Positions 15,391 through 25,682 of a stretch of 32,676 bases of DNA are shown here, piece by piece. Under the pieces are notes generated by a model. The model was not told where the DNA came from, did no database searches, and saw only the letters and a program-made list of their open reading frames with translations. Position numbers and translations under genes: made by a program. How positions within the stretch are numbered: position 1 is the stretch's first letter; the number at the start of each line of letters is the position of its first letter. Origin of the DNA: Clostridia bacterium (GTDB taxonomy: Bacteria; Bacillota; Clostridia; Christensenellales; Aristaeellaceae); assembly GCA_017512675.1 (NCBI GenBank), contig JAFWEY010000147.1:1-32676 (forward strand), in the 5' to 3' direction.

Positions 15391-16635
15391 ATGCAAAGAC
15401 GATTCCAGCGCACGCTGGCGTTTATCGAACGCAACAAATTCAACCCAAAGATGCTCAACCATTTCGACTGGGGGCTGCTGGTTCTGGTGCTGAGCATCTC
15501 TTTCTTCGGTGTGGTCTGCATCTTCAGCGCTACGGCCGTTCCGGTGGACGGGGATCCCAGCCAGATGTCGTTTCTGGAAATCATCAGAACCCAGCCGACC
15601 CGCTATGCCTCTCTGCAGCTTCTTTGGATCCTGCTGGGAACGGTCGCCATGGCTTTTATTGTGTTCATAAAAACCGATTATTTCGAACGGTACTCCAATA
15701 CCATTTACTGGCTCAATCTCGCGCTGCTGCTGCTGGTGCTGTTCACCGAGCGCGGCCGCGGCGCGATGGCAGGCTGGTTCCGCTGGGGATCGGATATGAA
15801 CCGCACCATTCAGCCGTCCGAATTCGGAAAGCTGGCGATCATCATCGCGCTGGCGAAGATTTTCGCAGGGCGTAAAAAGCCGATCTCGAACATCAAGGAA
15901 CTGGGACCGGTGGTAGCGTATGTGGGGGTTCCGCTTTTGCTGATCGTTTTGCAGCCGGATGTGGGCACCGCGCTGGTGTACCTGGTGATATTCGGCGTTA
16001 TGCTGTTTGCTTCCGGCACCAGTTACAAACTGATCTTCGGCATCCTGATGGTCGCGCTTCTGATGATGTTCCCGCTGTGGTATTATCTGAACAACAGAGC
16101 GGGGGATGACTTTCGCCTGCAGCGCATTCTCGTATTCCTGGATCAGACGCTGGACACCAACGGGTCGGGCATGCAAATGAACAACGCGCGCATTGCGCTG
16201 GGCTCCGGCGGGATGTGGGGAAAGGGAATGTTTTCCGAGGGCAATTTCGCGTCGCTGAACTATATACCGGACGATTATACGGATTTTATCTTCGCGATCG
16301 TCGGCGAATCCTTCGGCTTCGTCGGTGCGGCGATTCTTGTGCTGGCGCTGCTGACGCTCATCATTTGGCTGATCGTGCTGTCGTCCCGGGCGACGACGGC
16401 TTTCGGTACCTATGTCATTATCGGCGTGGCCGCGATGTTCCTGTTCCATATCGTGGAAAATGTGGGCATGGTCATCGGACTGCTTCCGGTGACCGGCATC
16501 CCGCTGAGCTTCGTCAGCTATGGCGGAAGCAATCTGCTTACCAACTACATGGCGATGGGCCTGGTTTTCGGCATCTCGATGCGCTCCCGGGATGACAGAC
16601 AGCACAACAATCAGGTCCGCGCGGCACGGCTGTAG
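15391..16635 (+). CDS. rodA: RodA, SEDS-family peptidoglycan glycosyltransferase
   Basis: A 414-residue membrane protein with about ten hydrophobic segments. It polymerises lipid II into glycan strands during side-wall growth, paired with PBP2 (mrdA, upstream). Key family stretches are GRGAMAGWFRWG, IQPSEFGKLA and VLQPDVGTALV with the catalytic-loop Asp. The C-terminal signature GLLPVTGIPLSFVSYGGSN and a conserved GESFGFVGA are also present. The GSGGMWGKGMF stretch supports RodA over FtsW, as does the operon context. The ATG at 15391 is 4 nt after minD; GAGG lies close upstream. Confidence 0.93.
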   Translation: MQRRFQRTLAFIERNKFNPKMLNHFDWGLLVLVLSISFFGVVCIFSATAVPVDGDPSQMSFLEIIRTQPTRYASLQLLWILLGTVAMAFIVFIKTDYFERYSNTIYWLNLALLLLVLFTERGRGAMAGWFRWGSDMNRTIQPSEFGKLAIIIALAKIFAGRKKPISNIKELGPVVAYVGVPLLLIVLQPDVGTALVYLVIFGVMLFASGTSYKLIFGILMVALLMMFPLWYYLNNRAGDDFRLQRILVFLDQTLDTNGSGMQMNNARIALGSGGMWGKGMFSEGNFASLNYIPDDYTDFIFAIVGESFGFVGAAILVLALLTLIIWLIVLSSRATTAFGTYVIIGVAAMFLFHIVENVGMVIGLLPVTGIPLSFVSYGGSNLLTNYMAMGLVFGISMRSRDDRQHNNQVRAARL

Positions 16636-16784
16636 CGGGCTCCCGCATTGCCCGGAAGCCGGCTGCGCCGCGGCAGTTCGCCCCGCCCTGGGGAAAGGAT
16701 CGCCGATGATTCGGGGAGAGCGGCTCTTTCCGCCGTTCCGGGCCGATCGCCGGTCTTCACTTCAACGAGAAAGAGGCAGGAAAA

Positions 16785-18047
16785 TTGAACGAAAACGTCA
16801 GAAACTCAGAAAGAATCAGCATTTCCGTGGCAGGCACGGGCTATGTGGGCCTGTCCCTGGCTGTGCTGCTGTCGCAGAATCATCCGGTAACGGCGGTGGA
16901 TATTTCGCCGGAAAAGGTGGACATGATCAATCGCCGCGTCTCACCGATCGCGGACGCGGAAATCGAATCCTATCTGGCACAGAAGGATCTTCAGCTGACC
17001 GCGACCCTCGATGCGGAAGCAGGATACCGCGGGGCGGATTTCGTGATCGTCGCGGCTCCGACGAATTACGATCCGCAGCGGAACTTTTTCGACACCGGCG
17101 CGGTGGAATCGGTTGTCAGCCAGGTCACGGCAGTAAACCCGAACGCCGTGATCGTAATCAAATCTACGGTTCCTGTCGGCTTCACCCGTTCGCTTCGGGA
17201 AAAAACCGGCAACCGGAATATTCTGTTCAGCCCGGAATTTCTGCGGGAATCCAGGGCGCTGTACGATAACCTCTATCCGTCGCGAATCATCGTGGGAACA
17301 GATCCGGACGACCCGCATCTGGCCGTCGCGGCGGAATGCTTTGCTTCCCTGCTGAGGGAAGGCGCGCTGAAAGAGGATATCGAAACGCTGTATATGGGTT
17401 TTACCGAGGCGGAAGCGGTGAAGCTGTTTGCCAACACCTATCTGGCGCTGCGCGTCAGCTATTTCAACGAATTGGATACCTACGCCGAGATGAAAGGGCT
17501 GGATACCCGCGCGATCATCAACGGCGTGTGCCTGGATCCCCGAATCGGTAAGCATTACAACAATCCCTCCTTCGGGTATGGCGGATACTGCCTGCCGAAG
17601 GATACAAAGCAGCTTCTGGCAAACTACAACGACGTGCCGCAGAACCTGATCGAGGCGATCGTGGAAAGCAACCGCACCCGCAAGGATTTTATCGCGGAGC
17701 GGGTCCTGGAAATGGCCGGCGGGTACCGTGCCGGCAGCAGCTACGACAGGCAGCAGGAGGTCGAAAAAACGGTCGGCGTCTATCGCCTGACGATGAAAAG
17801 CAATTCCGACAATTTCCGGCAGAGCAGCATACAGGGCGTGATGAAGCGCATCAAGGCCAAGGGCGTTCGCGTGATCGTGTACGAACCGACGCTTCAGGAC
17901 GGAGCAACGTTCTTCGGAAGCCTTGTGGTGAACGATCTGGAACAATTCAAATCGCAGTGCGACGCGATCATTGCCAATCGGTTCGACGACTGCCTCTGTG
18001 ATGTTGAGGAGAAGGTCTATACGCGGGATCTGTTCCGCAGAGACTGA
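16785..18047 (+). CDS. ugd: UDP-glucose 6-dehydrogenase
   Basis: A 420-residue cytoplasmic enzyme that oxidises UDP-glucose to UDP-glucuronate with two NAD+. The NAD-binding site [13 protein letters not shown] is near the N terminus, with STVPVGFT and [11 protein letters not shown] following. The catalytic Cys is C269 in [13 protein letters not shown], and the C-terminal domain carries the usual [11 protein letters not shown] stretch. The start is a TTG at 16785 preceded by AGGCAGG, giving a short extension before [11 protein letters not shown]. It lies 149 nt after rodA; I see no clear promoter or terminator there. The product is the substrate of the epimerase at 5573-6640, so the pair can make UDP-galacturonate for a capsule or wall polymer. 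Confidence 0.92.
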   Translation: MNENVRNSERISISVAGTGYVGLSLAVLLSQNHPVTAVDISPEKVDMINRRVSPIADAEIESYLAQKDLQLTATLDAEAGYRGADFVIVAAPTNYDPQRNFFDTGAVESVVSQVTAVNPNAVIVIKSTVPVGFTRSLREKTGNRNILFSPEFLRESRALYDNLYPSRIIVGTDPDDPHLAVAAECFASLLREGALKEDIETLYMGFTEAEAVKLFANTYLALRVSYFNELDTYAEMKGLDTRAIINGVCLDPRIGKHYNNPSFGYGGYCLPKDTKQLLANYNDVPQNLIEAIVESNRTRKDFIAERVLEMAGGYRAGSSYDRQQEVEKTVGVYRLTMKSNSDNFRQSSIQGVMKRIKAKGVRVIVYEPTLQDGATFFGSLVVNDLEQFKSQCDAIIANRFDDCLCDVEEKVYTRDLFRRD

Positions 18048-18055
18048 CAGAATGA

Positions 18056-19207
<1,152 letters not shown>

Positions 19208-19251
19208 TACGAATCTTAACATCAACCCGCGCTTCCGCCGCGATTTTGGTG

Positions 19252-19280
19252 TTGTGCAACGCCCCGAAAGACGTTATAAT
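19252..19280 (+). promoter_or_regulatory. promoter for yajC
   Basis: TTGTGC (19252-19257) and a perfect TATAAT (19275-19280) are 17 bases apart, between the tgt stop and the yajC start. Confidence 0.6.
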
Positions 19281-19314
19281 AATACCATACATCAGAAAAG
19301 GAGAGTAAATACAT

Positions 19315-19674
19315 ATGACTTCAAACCTCATGTGGCTGATGGACGCATCCGGCGCGGCCGCTGCGGACGGAGCCCCGCAGACAACGATGGTGGGTTCTCT
19401 CGTCATGATGGTTGCCATGGTGGCGGTGTTCTGGTTTATCCTGATTCGCCCGCAGCGCAAAAAAGACAAAGCTGTCAAGGATATGCTTGCGAAACTGAAA
19501 AACGGCGACCGGATAACCACGATCGGCGGCATCTACGGCACGATCACTTCGCTGAAGGACGACACCGTTACCATCGTCGTCGAAGCGCAGAAGGTTCCGA
19601 TGGTGATGGCGCGCTGGGCGATCCGTTCCGTGGAGGACGCACCGCTTGAGAACGATGTGGAGCCTTCCGTCTGA
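19315..19674 (+). CDS. yajC: preprotein translocase subunit YajC
   Basis: A 119-residue single-span membrane protein that accompanies the SecDF part of the export machinery. It has a short extracytoplasmic N terminus, one membrane segment (about residues 24-43) ending in the hallmark FILIRPQRKKDK, and then KNGDRITTIGGIYGTI, the conserved cytoplasmic domain. The ATG at 19315 follows AAGGAGAG. It follows tgt, as in many genomes, but secD and secF do not follow; a cytidylate-kinase-like gene takes their place. Confidence 0.94.
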   Translation: MTSNLMWLMDASGAAAADGAPQTTMVGSLVMMVAMVAVFWFILIRPQRKKDKAVKDMLAKLKNGDRITTIGGIYGTITSLKDDTVTIVVEAQKVPMVMARWAIRSVEDAPLENDVEPSV

Positions 19675-19700
19675 CAAGCAGACTGCCAGGAGGGATGGAA

Positions 19701-20309
19701 ATGAGCGTCATTACGATCAGCAGGGAATACGGCGCCGGCGGGCACTCGATCGGCAAGCGCGTCGCGAAGGAACTCGGCATAGAATTCTATGATCGGGATA
19801 TCATTCGCAACGCGGTAAAGGACAGCGGTCTGGAGGCCGACATCATCGAGCGGGAAGAGGAAGAGATTTCTCTTGCGGGCTCGGTGCTCCGGATGATTAC
19901 GCCCGCTTCCTATGTGGACCGCCGGGACACGATCCACGACACCGAGCGGAGGATCATCCTGACGCTGGCCCAAAAAGGTGATTGCGTGATTCTCGGACGC
20001 TGCGCAGACGCGATTTTGGAAGAAGCCGGCATTGAATGCCTGAATGTGTTCATCTTCGCGGACATCATTCATCGCGCAGTGCGCGTGAGTTCGCTGATTG
20101 ACAGCAAGAATCCCAACGATATCCAGCGCGCGATCAAAAAGACCGACGCCGCGCGTCACGCCTATTATCAGAATTATGCCGGCAAGCGCTGGGGTGAAAG
20201 CCGCAACTACGGCTTGTCGCTGGACAGCGGCCTTCTGGGGTATGATACCTGCGTCAAGCTGATCTGCGAAGCGGCGCGCGGGCTTCACTCCCCGTCGGAA
20301 GCACAGTAA
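19701..20309 (+). CDS. cytidylate kinase-like family protein
   Basis: A 202-residue P-loop protein of the cytidylate-kinase-like family (PF13189). The start ISREYGAGGHSIGKRVAKEL carries the nucleotide-binding loop, FYDRDIIRNA follows, and ILGRCADAIL with a downstream Arg-rich segment matches the family. It differs from true Cmk in lacking the classical GPAGAGKST P-loop, so its substrate is unproven. I start at the ATG at 19701, 6 nt after AGGAGGG; an in-frame ATG at 19695 overlaps that site. It is 26 nt after yajC and ends before the terminator at 20343, so it shares the yajC promoter. Confidence 0.87.
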   Translation: MSVITISREYGAGGHSIGKRVAKELGIEFYDRDIIRNAVKDSGLEADIIEREEEEISLAGSVLRMITPASYVDRRDTIHDTERRIILTLAQKGDCVILGRCADAILEEAGIECLNVFIFADIIHRAVRVSSLIDSKNPNDIQRAIKKTDAARHAYYQNYAGKRWGESRNYGLSLDSGLLGYDTCVKLICEAARGLHSPSEAQ

Positions 20310-20342
20310 ACATCGGTCTTCGGAAAACAGTAAGGCCGGTCT

Positions 20343-20380
20343 TCGCCTGATCCAGAGGGTCAGGCGATTTTGTTTGTTCC
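20343..20380 (+). terminator. intrinsic terminator after the yajC operon
   Basis: An 11-bp stem (20343-20353 with 20357-20367, one wobble) closes an AGA loop and runs into TTTTGTTTGTT. This is the clearest terminator in the window. Confidence 0.85.
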
Positions 20381-20509
20381 CCGGACCGGAAAGGCTTTTT
20401 CGTCCGGCTGATACAGCGCTCGGGATGATGGCGGCGCAGAAACGCGGGACTGCAGTGCGGGAGCGCCCGTCGAATTCACATCTTTTTGCTGGTATCGGCG
20501 AGGGAATCA

Positions 20510-20518
20510 TGCTATAAT
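20510..20518 (+). promoter_or_regulatory. extended -10 promoter for the prmA operon
   Basis: TGCTATAAT has a TGn extension and a perfect -10 (20513-20518). The region 17 bases upstream is only a poor -35 match, which fits an extended -10 promoter. The ATG at 20566 lies about 40 nt past the start point. Confidence 0.55.
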
Positions 20519-20565
20519 TCAAATGCGGAAAATGTGTTCGCGCGATTGCAATGAGGGTGAAAAGT

Positions 20566-21507
20566 ATGGACTGGATGCAGCTGTCGGTTTCGACGACGAC
20601 GGAAGGATCGGAATTGGTTTCGGAGGCGCTGATTGAAGCAGGCGCTCACGGCACGATGATCGAAGACAGGCAGGATTTGGCGGACAACCAGCGCAGCCCG
20701 GGGCAATGGGATATTCTGGATCCGTCGCTGCTCGAGAAGATGCCCGAATACGTTCGGGTAACCGGATACTATCCGGAGGATCTTCCGGCAGAGGATGTGA
20801 TTGCCGGCGTGAAAGCCGCGCTCGCGAACCTGCGCGCCCGCACCGTGGATCTGGATCTCGGCAGGCTTGAAATCGAAACCGGGCAGATTGAAGAAGAGGA
20901 CTGGGCAGAATCCTGGAAGAAGGATTTTCAGCCGTTCCGGATCGGACGGCACATCGTGATCAAGCCCAGCTGGGCCGAATACGAACCCCAGGCGGATGAC
21001 CGGATCATTGAAATCGATCCGGGAATGGCTTTCGGTTCGGGAACCCATGAAACCACAGGGCTGTGCGCGGCACTGTTGGAGGAACGCCTGCAGCCCGGCC
21101 AGGAAATGATCGACCTGGGGACCGGTACGGGCATTCTGGCAATCACGGCGGCGCTGTGCGGCGCAAAACGCGTGCTGGCGGCGGATGTCGACCCGATGGC
21201 GGTGCGTATTGCCCGTGAGAACGTCGCGAGAAACGCGCTGGAAAACGTGATAGAGGTTCGCCAGAGCGATCTGCTTTCGAACATCGACCGATCGGCGGAC
21301 ATCGTGGTGGCAAACATCGTTGCGGACGTGATCGTTCTGCTGGCGGAGCCGGTTCGCAGCGTAATCCGGGAGGGCGGGCTGTTTATCGCTTCGGGCATCG
21401 CCAGGGAACGGATCGCTGAAGTGCTGACGGCACTCGGCAATGCGGGATTCCGCAGCCCGGATGTCCGCGAGGCAGGCGAATGGGCTGCCATTGCGGCGGA
21501 GAGATAA
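20566..21507 (+). CDS. prmA: ribosomal protein L11 methyltransferase
   Basis: A 313-residue SAM-dependent methyltransferase that methylates ribosomal protein L11. The N-terminal L11-recognition domain is followed by PSWAEYEPQADDRIIEIDPG, of the usual PxW type, and the GMAFGSGTHETT motif. The SAM site is DLGTGTGILAI with acidic D in AADVDPMAV, then ANIVADVI as motif IV. The ATG at 20566 is 6 nt after GAGGGTG; an ATG at 20551 is in frame but overlaps this site. It is the first gene of the prmA-rsmE-mtaB-HIT series. Confidence 0.94.
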   Translation: MDWMQLSVSTTTEGSELVSEALIEAGAHGTMIEDRQDLADNQRSPGQWDILDPSLLEKMPEYVRVTGYYPEDLPAEDVIAGVKAALANLRARTVDLDLGRLEIETGQIEEEDWAESWKKDFQPFRIGRHIVIKPSWAEYEPQADDRIIEIDPGMAFGSGTHETTGLCAALLEERLQPGQEMIDLGTGTGILAITAALCGAKRVLAADVDPMAVRIARENVARNALENVIEVRQSDLLSNIDRSADIVVANIVADVIVLLAEPVRSVIREGGLFIASGIARERIAEVLTALGNAGFRSPDVREAGEWAAIAAER

Positions 21508-21508
21508 C

Positions 21509-22234
21509 ATGCATACGTTTTATATGGACCACGGTGCGATTTTCGGCGATGCCGTCACGTTCCCGCCGGAAGAAGCGCTGCACGCATACCGGGTTTTGCG
21601 CCTGTCACCGGGCGACAGGGTCAGGATCGCCGACGGATGCGGACGCCTTTGGGAGGCGGAGCTGACCAAATCGGATGCGTCCGGCGTGACGGCACGCCTG
21701 GCGCAGGCGCTGTCGAACAGCGAATCGCCGGTTGCCGTGACGCTCTATCAGGGGCTTCCCAAAGGCGAAAAAATGGAATGGATTGTGCAGAAGGCGGTGG
21801 AGCTGGGCGTCAGCCGGATCTGTCCGGTGGAAATGCAGCGTTCAGTGATGCGCATCAACGGGAAAGCAGTGCAGCACAAGCTGGAACGCTGGCAGCGAAT
21901 TGCCCGGGAGGCGGCAAAGCAGTGCGGCAGGGGAACCGCGCCTGAAATCGCGCTGCCAGCGCAGTTTGTCCAGGCGCTTCCCGAAATGCGCTCCCATGAG
22001 CTGCTGATCATGCCCTGGGAAGAGGCGAAGGACGAACATCTGAACGATGTGAAGCAGGAGCATCCGCAGGCGACGGATATCGGCATACTGATCGGCCCGG
22101 AAGGCGGTATCTCCCGGGAAGAGGCTGAAAGCTGCAATGCCCTGCAGGTGACGCTCGGGCCCAGAATTCTTCGCACCGAAACGGCTGCGATCGCGGCGCT
22201 GGCCGCGGTGCAGATGCTGTGGGGCGATTTGTGA
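21509..22234 (+). CDS. rsmE: 16S rRNA m3U1498 methyltransferase RsmE
   Basis: A 241-residue SPOUT-class enzyme that methylates N3 of U1498 in 16S rRNA. The N-terminal PUA-like domain holds HAYRVLRLSPGDRVRIADG. The knotted SAM-binding domain holds QGLPKGEKMEWIVQKAVELG, IGPEGGISREEAE and LGPRILRTETAAIAAL, all RsmE signatures. The start is the ATG at 21509, directly after the prmA stop, with GGAGAG upstream. Its TGA overlaps the ATG of mtaB, so the genes are coupled. Confidence 0.95.
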   Translation: MHTFYMDHGAIFGDAVTFPPEEALHAYRVLRLSPGDRVRIADGCGRLWEAELTKSDASGVTARLAQALSNSESPVAVTLYQGLPKGEKMEWIVQKAVELGVSRICPVEMQRSVMRINGKAVQHKLERWQRIAREAAKQCGRGTAPEIALPAQFVQALPEMRSHELLIMPWEEAKDEHLNDVKQEHPQATDIGILIGPEGGISREEAESCNALQVTLGPRILRTETAAIAALAAVQMLWGDL

Positions 22235-23523
22235 TGGAAAAGCGGATTGCGTGCCATACGCTGGGCTGTAAGGTCAACCAGTACGATACGGAAGCGATGC
22301 TGGAACGCTTCGAAGATGCGGGCTGGCAGCGGGTTGGAACAGGGGAGCCTGCGGAGGTTTACCTGATCAATACCTGCACGGTAACCGGTACCGGGGATCA
22401 GAAATCGCTGAAGCTGATTCGCAGGATCCATCGGGAACACCCGGATTCGGCGATCGTGGTCTGCGGGTGCCTTGCACAGCGGGATGCGGGGCGGGTCATG
22501 CTGCCCGGCGTAAAACTGGTCGTCGGCACGAAACGGCGCGCGGATGTGGTTTCGCTGCTGGAACAGGCGCTTGCAGGCGACGGATGCCTGTGTGCGGTGG
22601 ATACGGGAGGGACGTGGTCGTTCGAAAACCTTTCGGTTTCCCGTCACGAGGGCAGAACCCGGGCGGTGATGAAGATCCAGGAAGGCTGCGACCGGTTTTG
22701 TTCCTATTGCGTGATCCCGTATGTCCGCGGACCGGTGCGTTCGATGCCGCTTGAGGCAGTGCGCGGGGAAGCGGAACGCCTGTGCCTGGCGGGATACCGC
22801 GAAATCGTGGTCAACGGGATTCATCTGGCCAGCTACGGCCGCGGCGAAGGCGTGACGCTGGCTGACGCGCTGCGGGCCTGCGCGGCGCCGGAGGGCATCC
22901 GCAGGGTTCGGCTGGGGTCGCTTGAACCCACGGTGGTGACCGACGAATTCGTGAAAGAGCTCCTCGCGATTCCCGAGATCTGCCCGCAGTTTCATCTGTC
23001 GATGCAATCGGGAAGCGAAGCGGTTTTGCGCCGCATGCACCGCCGCTATACGCCTGAGGGATACCTGGAGGCGGCGCGCAGGCTGCAGGAAGCCTGGAAT
23101 CCGGCGGCCGTTACCACGGACGTGCTGACGGGGTTTCCCGGAGAAACGGACGAGGAAGCGCTGGAGACCGAGGCGTTTATCGAAAAAGTCGGGTTCGCGC
23201 GCATCCACGTTTTCCCGTATTCCCGCCGCGCCGGAACGCTGGCGGATCGCATGCCGGGCCAGGTGCCGGAGAGCGTCAAACAGTACCGCGCCGGCAGGCT
23301 GATCGAAATCGGGAACCGCATGAAGGACAGCTTCGTCAAAGCATTGCTTGGCAGCACACGGGAAGTGCTGTTCGAAACCGCGCTGGGGGACGGAAGATCC
23401 GAGGGGTACACGCCCGAATTTGTCCGGGTGCGCGCAAACGGCGCGCCGGGCGAGATACGCCCCGTACGGCTGACGGGCATCGAAGACGGCGTCCTGACGG
23501 GTGAAGCCGGCGCTGTCCGCTGA
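22234..23523 (+). CDS. mtaB: tRNA t6A37 methylthiotransferase MtaB
   Basis: A 429-residue radical-SAM methylthiotransferase that turns t6A37 into ms2t6A37 in tRNA. The N-terminal UPF0004 domain holds three cluster cysteines in CHTLGCKVNQYDTEAM, NTCTVTGTGD and CGCLAQRD. The radical-SAM cluster motif is CDRFCSYCVIPYVRGP (CxxxCxxC). SMQSGSEAVLRRMHRRY and a C-terminal TRAM-like domain follow. The GCKVNQYDTE variant and length favour MtaB over MiaB or RimO. The ATG at 22234 overlaps the rsmE stop. Confidence 0.94.
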   Translation: MEKRIACHTLGCKVNQYDTEAMLERFEDAGWQRVGTGEPAEVYLINTCTVTGTGDQKSLKLIRRIHREHPDSAIVVCGCLAQRDAGRVMLPGVKLVVGTKRRADVVSLLEQALAGDGCLCAVDTGGTWSFENLSVSRHEGRTRAVMKIQEGCDRFCSYCVIPYVRGPVRSMPLEAVRGEAERLCLAGYREIVVNGIHLASYGRGEGVTLADALRACAAPEGIRRVRLGSLEPTVVTDEFVKELLAIPEICPQFHLSMQSGSEAVLRRMHRRYTPEGYLEAARRLQEAWNPAAVTTDVLTGFPGETDEEALETEAFIEKVGFARIHVFPYSRRAGTLADRMPGQVPESVKQYRAGRLIEIGNRMKDSFVKALLGSTREVLFETALGDGRSEGYTPEFVRVRANGAPGEIRPVRLTGIEDGVLTGEAGAVR

Positions 23524-23554
23524 TTGGAATACGCATCTCAAGGAGGAGATCAGG

Positions 23555-23899
23555 ATGGAGAACTGTATTTTCTGCAAAATCGCCGCGGGAGAGATTCCGG
23601 CTGCTGTCGTATACGAAGACGAAGACGCGCTGGCATTCAAAGACGTGAATCCGCAAGCGCCGGTGCACGTGCTGCTGGTTCCGAAAAAGCACGTTCGGGA
23701 CGTGCTGGACTGCGCGGAAAACGCGCCGGAGCTGCTTGGGAAGCTGTCGGTGCTGACGGCGAAAGTGGCGCGGGATCAGGGCCTTTCCGAAAACGGTTTT
23801 CGTCTGGTCAGCAACTGTGGGGAGGATGCCAGGCAGAGCGTAAAGCACTTCCACATTCACATTCTCGGCGGGAAAACCATGGCGGACGGAATGGTATAA
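23555..23899 (+). CDS. HIT-family nucleotide hydrolase (HinT-like)
   Basis: A 114-residue histidine-triad protein. The N terminus carries CIFCKIAAGEIP (C4-x-x-C7), and the catalytic triad is HFHIHILGG, with a supporting His in VHVLLVPKKH. HinT proteins hydrolyse AMP-lysine and related phosphoramidates. The ATG at 23555 follows AAGGAGGAG; it is 31 nt after mtaB. This place, just before rpsU, is common in Bacillota. Confidence 0.94.
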   Translation: MENCIFCKIAAGEIPAAVVYEDEDALAFKDVNPQAPVHVLLVPKKHVRDVLDCAENAPELLGKLSVLTAKVARDQGLSENGFRLVSNCGEDARQSVKHFHIHILGGKTMADGMV

Positions 23900-23965
23900 C
23901 CCGGAAAGACAGAAAAAGTTTTCGGAATGGTCACATTTGGAGACGAGATTTTGCCAAATTTTCGA

Positions 23966-23994
23966 TTGACGGAAATGAATTTCTGAGGTATAAT
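23966..23994 (+). promoter_or_regulatory. strong promoter for rpsU
   Basis: TTGACG (23966-23971) and a perfect TATAAT (23989-23994) are 17 bases apart in an AT-rich stretch. A leader of about 60 nt leads to the GTG at 24062. Confidence 0.75.
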
Positions 23995-24061
23995 ATCATT
24001 TGTGGCTAACCCCATGCTTAAATGGCATCAGGCCAGCAATCGCGAGGGGAGGGAAACATCA

Positions 24062-24235
24062 GTGTCGGAAATTCGTATTAAAGAAAACGAATCTCTCGAA
24101 AGCGCGCTGCGCCGTTTCAAGCGCATGACCGCTCGTTCGGGCATCCTGGCAGAAGCCCGCAAGAGAGAGCATTACGAAAAACCCAGCGTTCGCCGCAAGA
24201 AGAAGGCTGAGGCCGCGCGTAAACGCAAGTACTAA
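24062..24235 (+). CDS. rpsU: 30S ribosomal protein bS21
   Basis: A 57-residue, strongly basic ribosomal protein. It has the family sequence [17 protein letters not shown] at the N terminus and [16 protein letters not shown] followed by a [10 protein letters not shown] end. The start is the GTG at 24062, nine bases after GAGGGGAGGG. The longer open frame from 24002 adds residues foreign to the family. It has its own promoter and a strong terminator at 24247, so it can be made far in excess of the preceding genes. Confidence 0.96.
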   Translation: MSEIRIKENESLESALRRFKRMTARSGILAEARKREHYEKPSVRRKKKAEAARKRKY

Positions 24236-24246
24236 ATCACAGCTGA

Positions 24247-24292
24247 CAGGCTCCCCGGCGCATCATATGCGCGGGAGCCTGCTGTTCGTTTC
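24247..24292 (+). terminator. intrinsic terminator after rpsU
   Basis: CAGGCTCCC (24247-24255) pairs with GGGAGCCTG (24273-24281). An inner GCGCAT/ATGCGC helix (24258-24263 with 24267-24272) adds six pairs past a two-base bulge. The tail is CTGTTCGTTT. Confidence 0.75.
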
Positions 24293-24458
24293 AGGATACC
24301 GCATCGTTTTGCCAACGCTGTCGTTCTGAAGTGTCATCGGTCAGTTGAATTCCGCTGTAATCGTCAAATCGGGATAATTCGAAACTGAATCAGCGCGTTA
24401 AAAGCGCTTTTGAAGCAGATTCTGCATTGTTTCTGCGTGTTCGGGGAAAACTCCTGTT

Positions 24459-25451
24459 ATGAGGTATGGTATTCTTTTGTGGCCGCATGCCAATGCGCGC
24501 TACGAAAAAGCGGTATTGCCGCTTGCTGAATTTGAATTGCGGTCGCTGCTTCGCGCGGCGGGCCTGCCGGGCGATGTCCTGGTTGTGTCCGCGGCTGGAA
24601 GGGATTTGCTGACGTTCGAATGCGATCCTCTTACCGAAGATCAGGCGGCGCTGCTGCGGCACCATTCTTCGCTGTTGATGTGCTGCGCGCTGGACGACTG
24701 CCGGCGCATGATGCCGCTGTTCGGGCGCGGCGAAGCAGCGCTCGGGGATGATCTCGGCGGGATCCTGAAATACAGGGGAAAGACCAACGAAGCGTTTACC
24801 CGGTTCCTGATCGATCTGGCTTTTCTCTTCGGCGATCATCGCAGCGCCGAGCCGTTTGTGCTTTTCGATCCGATGTGCGGGCGCGGCACTACGATGTTTG
24901 AAGCGCTGAATCTGGGGTTTTCCGCGATCGGCGCGGATATACGCAGCAGTGATCTCGACGAAGGAGCGCGTTTTCTGAAGAAATATCTGGAAGAAGGCCG
25001 CTTTAAACACCAGATCCGGAAGGCTTCCCGAACGATCCCCGGCGGACATGTGCCGCTTACCCATTTCACGATGGAGACGGCGCGCGGTGCGCTGACGGCG
25101 GATTTCCTCGCGGGAGACGCCGCTGCTGCCGCTGCAGCAATGGGAAAGTCCTTCTGCCATGCGACGGTATGCGATCTGCCCTACGGGGTCCAGCACGGGC
25201 CCGGGAAGGGAGAAAGCCTGGAAAAACTGACGGAGCGCGTGCTGAAAGCACTGTTTTCCGCGATCAAGCCGGGCGGATGCGTTGTTCTGTCCTTCAATAC
25301 GTTTACCCTGAAGACAAATTCCGTGTACGGAATGATGGAAAAGGCGGGCTTTGAGCCGCTGACAGGCGACGGATTCGATACGCTGCGCCACAGGGTCGAA
25401 CAGGCGATCGTGCGCGACGTGGCGGTTGGAAAACGCGCGCAGAACCGGTGA
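24459..25451 (+). CDS. putative RNA guanine-N2-type SAM methyltransferase
   Basis: A 330-residue protein with a Trm11/UPF0020-like methyltransferase domain. Motif I is DPMCGRGTTMFEAL (137-150) with the acidic loop GADIRSSD. Motif IV is CDLPYGVQHG (D239-L-P-Y242), the NPPY/DPPY type that methylates exocyclic amino groups. The first 100 residues differ from a standard THUMP domain, so the RNA target is unclear. The ATG at 24459 has only GGGGA some 12 nt upstream, a weak site. It is flanked by non-coding gaps and seems to be its own unit. A small weak AGCGC/GCGCT hairpin lies at 24392-24408 before it. Confidence 0.8.
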   Translation: MRYGILLWPHANARYEKAVLPLAEFELRSLLRAAGLPGDVLVVSAAGRDLLTFECDPLTEDQAALLRHHSSLLMCCALDDCRRMMPLFGRGEAALGDDLGGILKYRGKTNEAFTRFLIDLAFLFGDHRSAEPFVLFDPMCGRGTTMFEALNLGFSAIGADIRSSDLDEGARFLKKYLEEGRFKHQIRKASRTIPGGHVPLTHFTMETARGALTADFLAGDAAAAAAAMGKSFCHATVCDLPYGVQHGPGKGESLEKLTERVLKALFSAIKPGGCVVLSFNTFTLKTNSVYGMMEKAGFEPLTGDGFDTLRHRVEQAIVRDVAVGKRAQNR

Positions 25452-25682
25452 AACCGCGTCTGATCCGGCGAAACGCCGGGCAGGCCGATTCGGTGCGATA
25501 AACGGCCGGCAGGCGATGTCTTCCGTTCGTGCGCTCCGGGTTCCCGTGCCGTTGAGAACCCGTGAACAGATCCGGTTTGCCCGCTCCGGGCCGTCTGACA
25601 ATTCGCAGGCCGATACCCCTTTCCGGAATGCCGTGAAGCAGATCCGAATCGAACAAACCACCCCCTGAACAGGAGGATTCTT

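Noticed and set aside
21748-23640. 630-codon open frame on the minus strand
   Set aside because: Antisense to rsmE, mtaB and the HIT gene, all of which have clear motifs.
25426-25668. 80-codon frame before rho
   Set aside because: Starts inside the methyltransferase gene in another frame, with no ribosome binding site and no recognisable domain.
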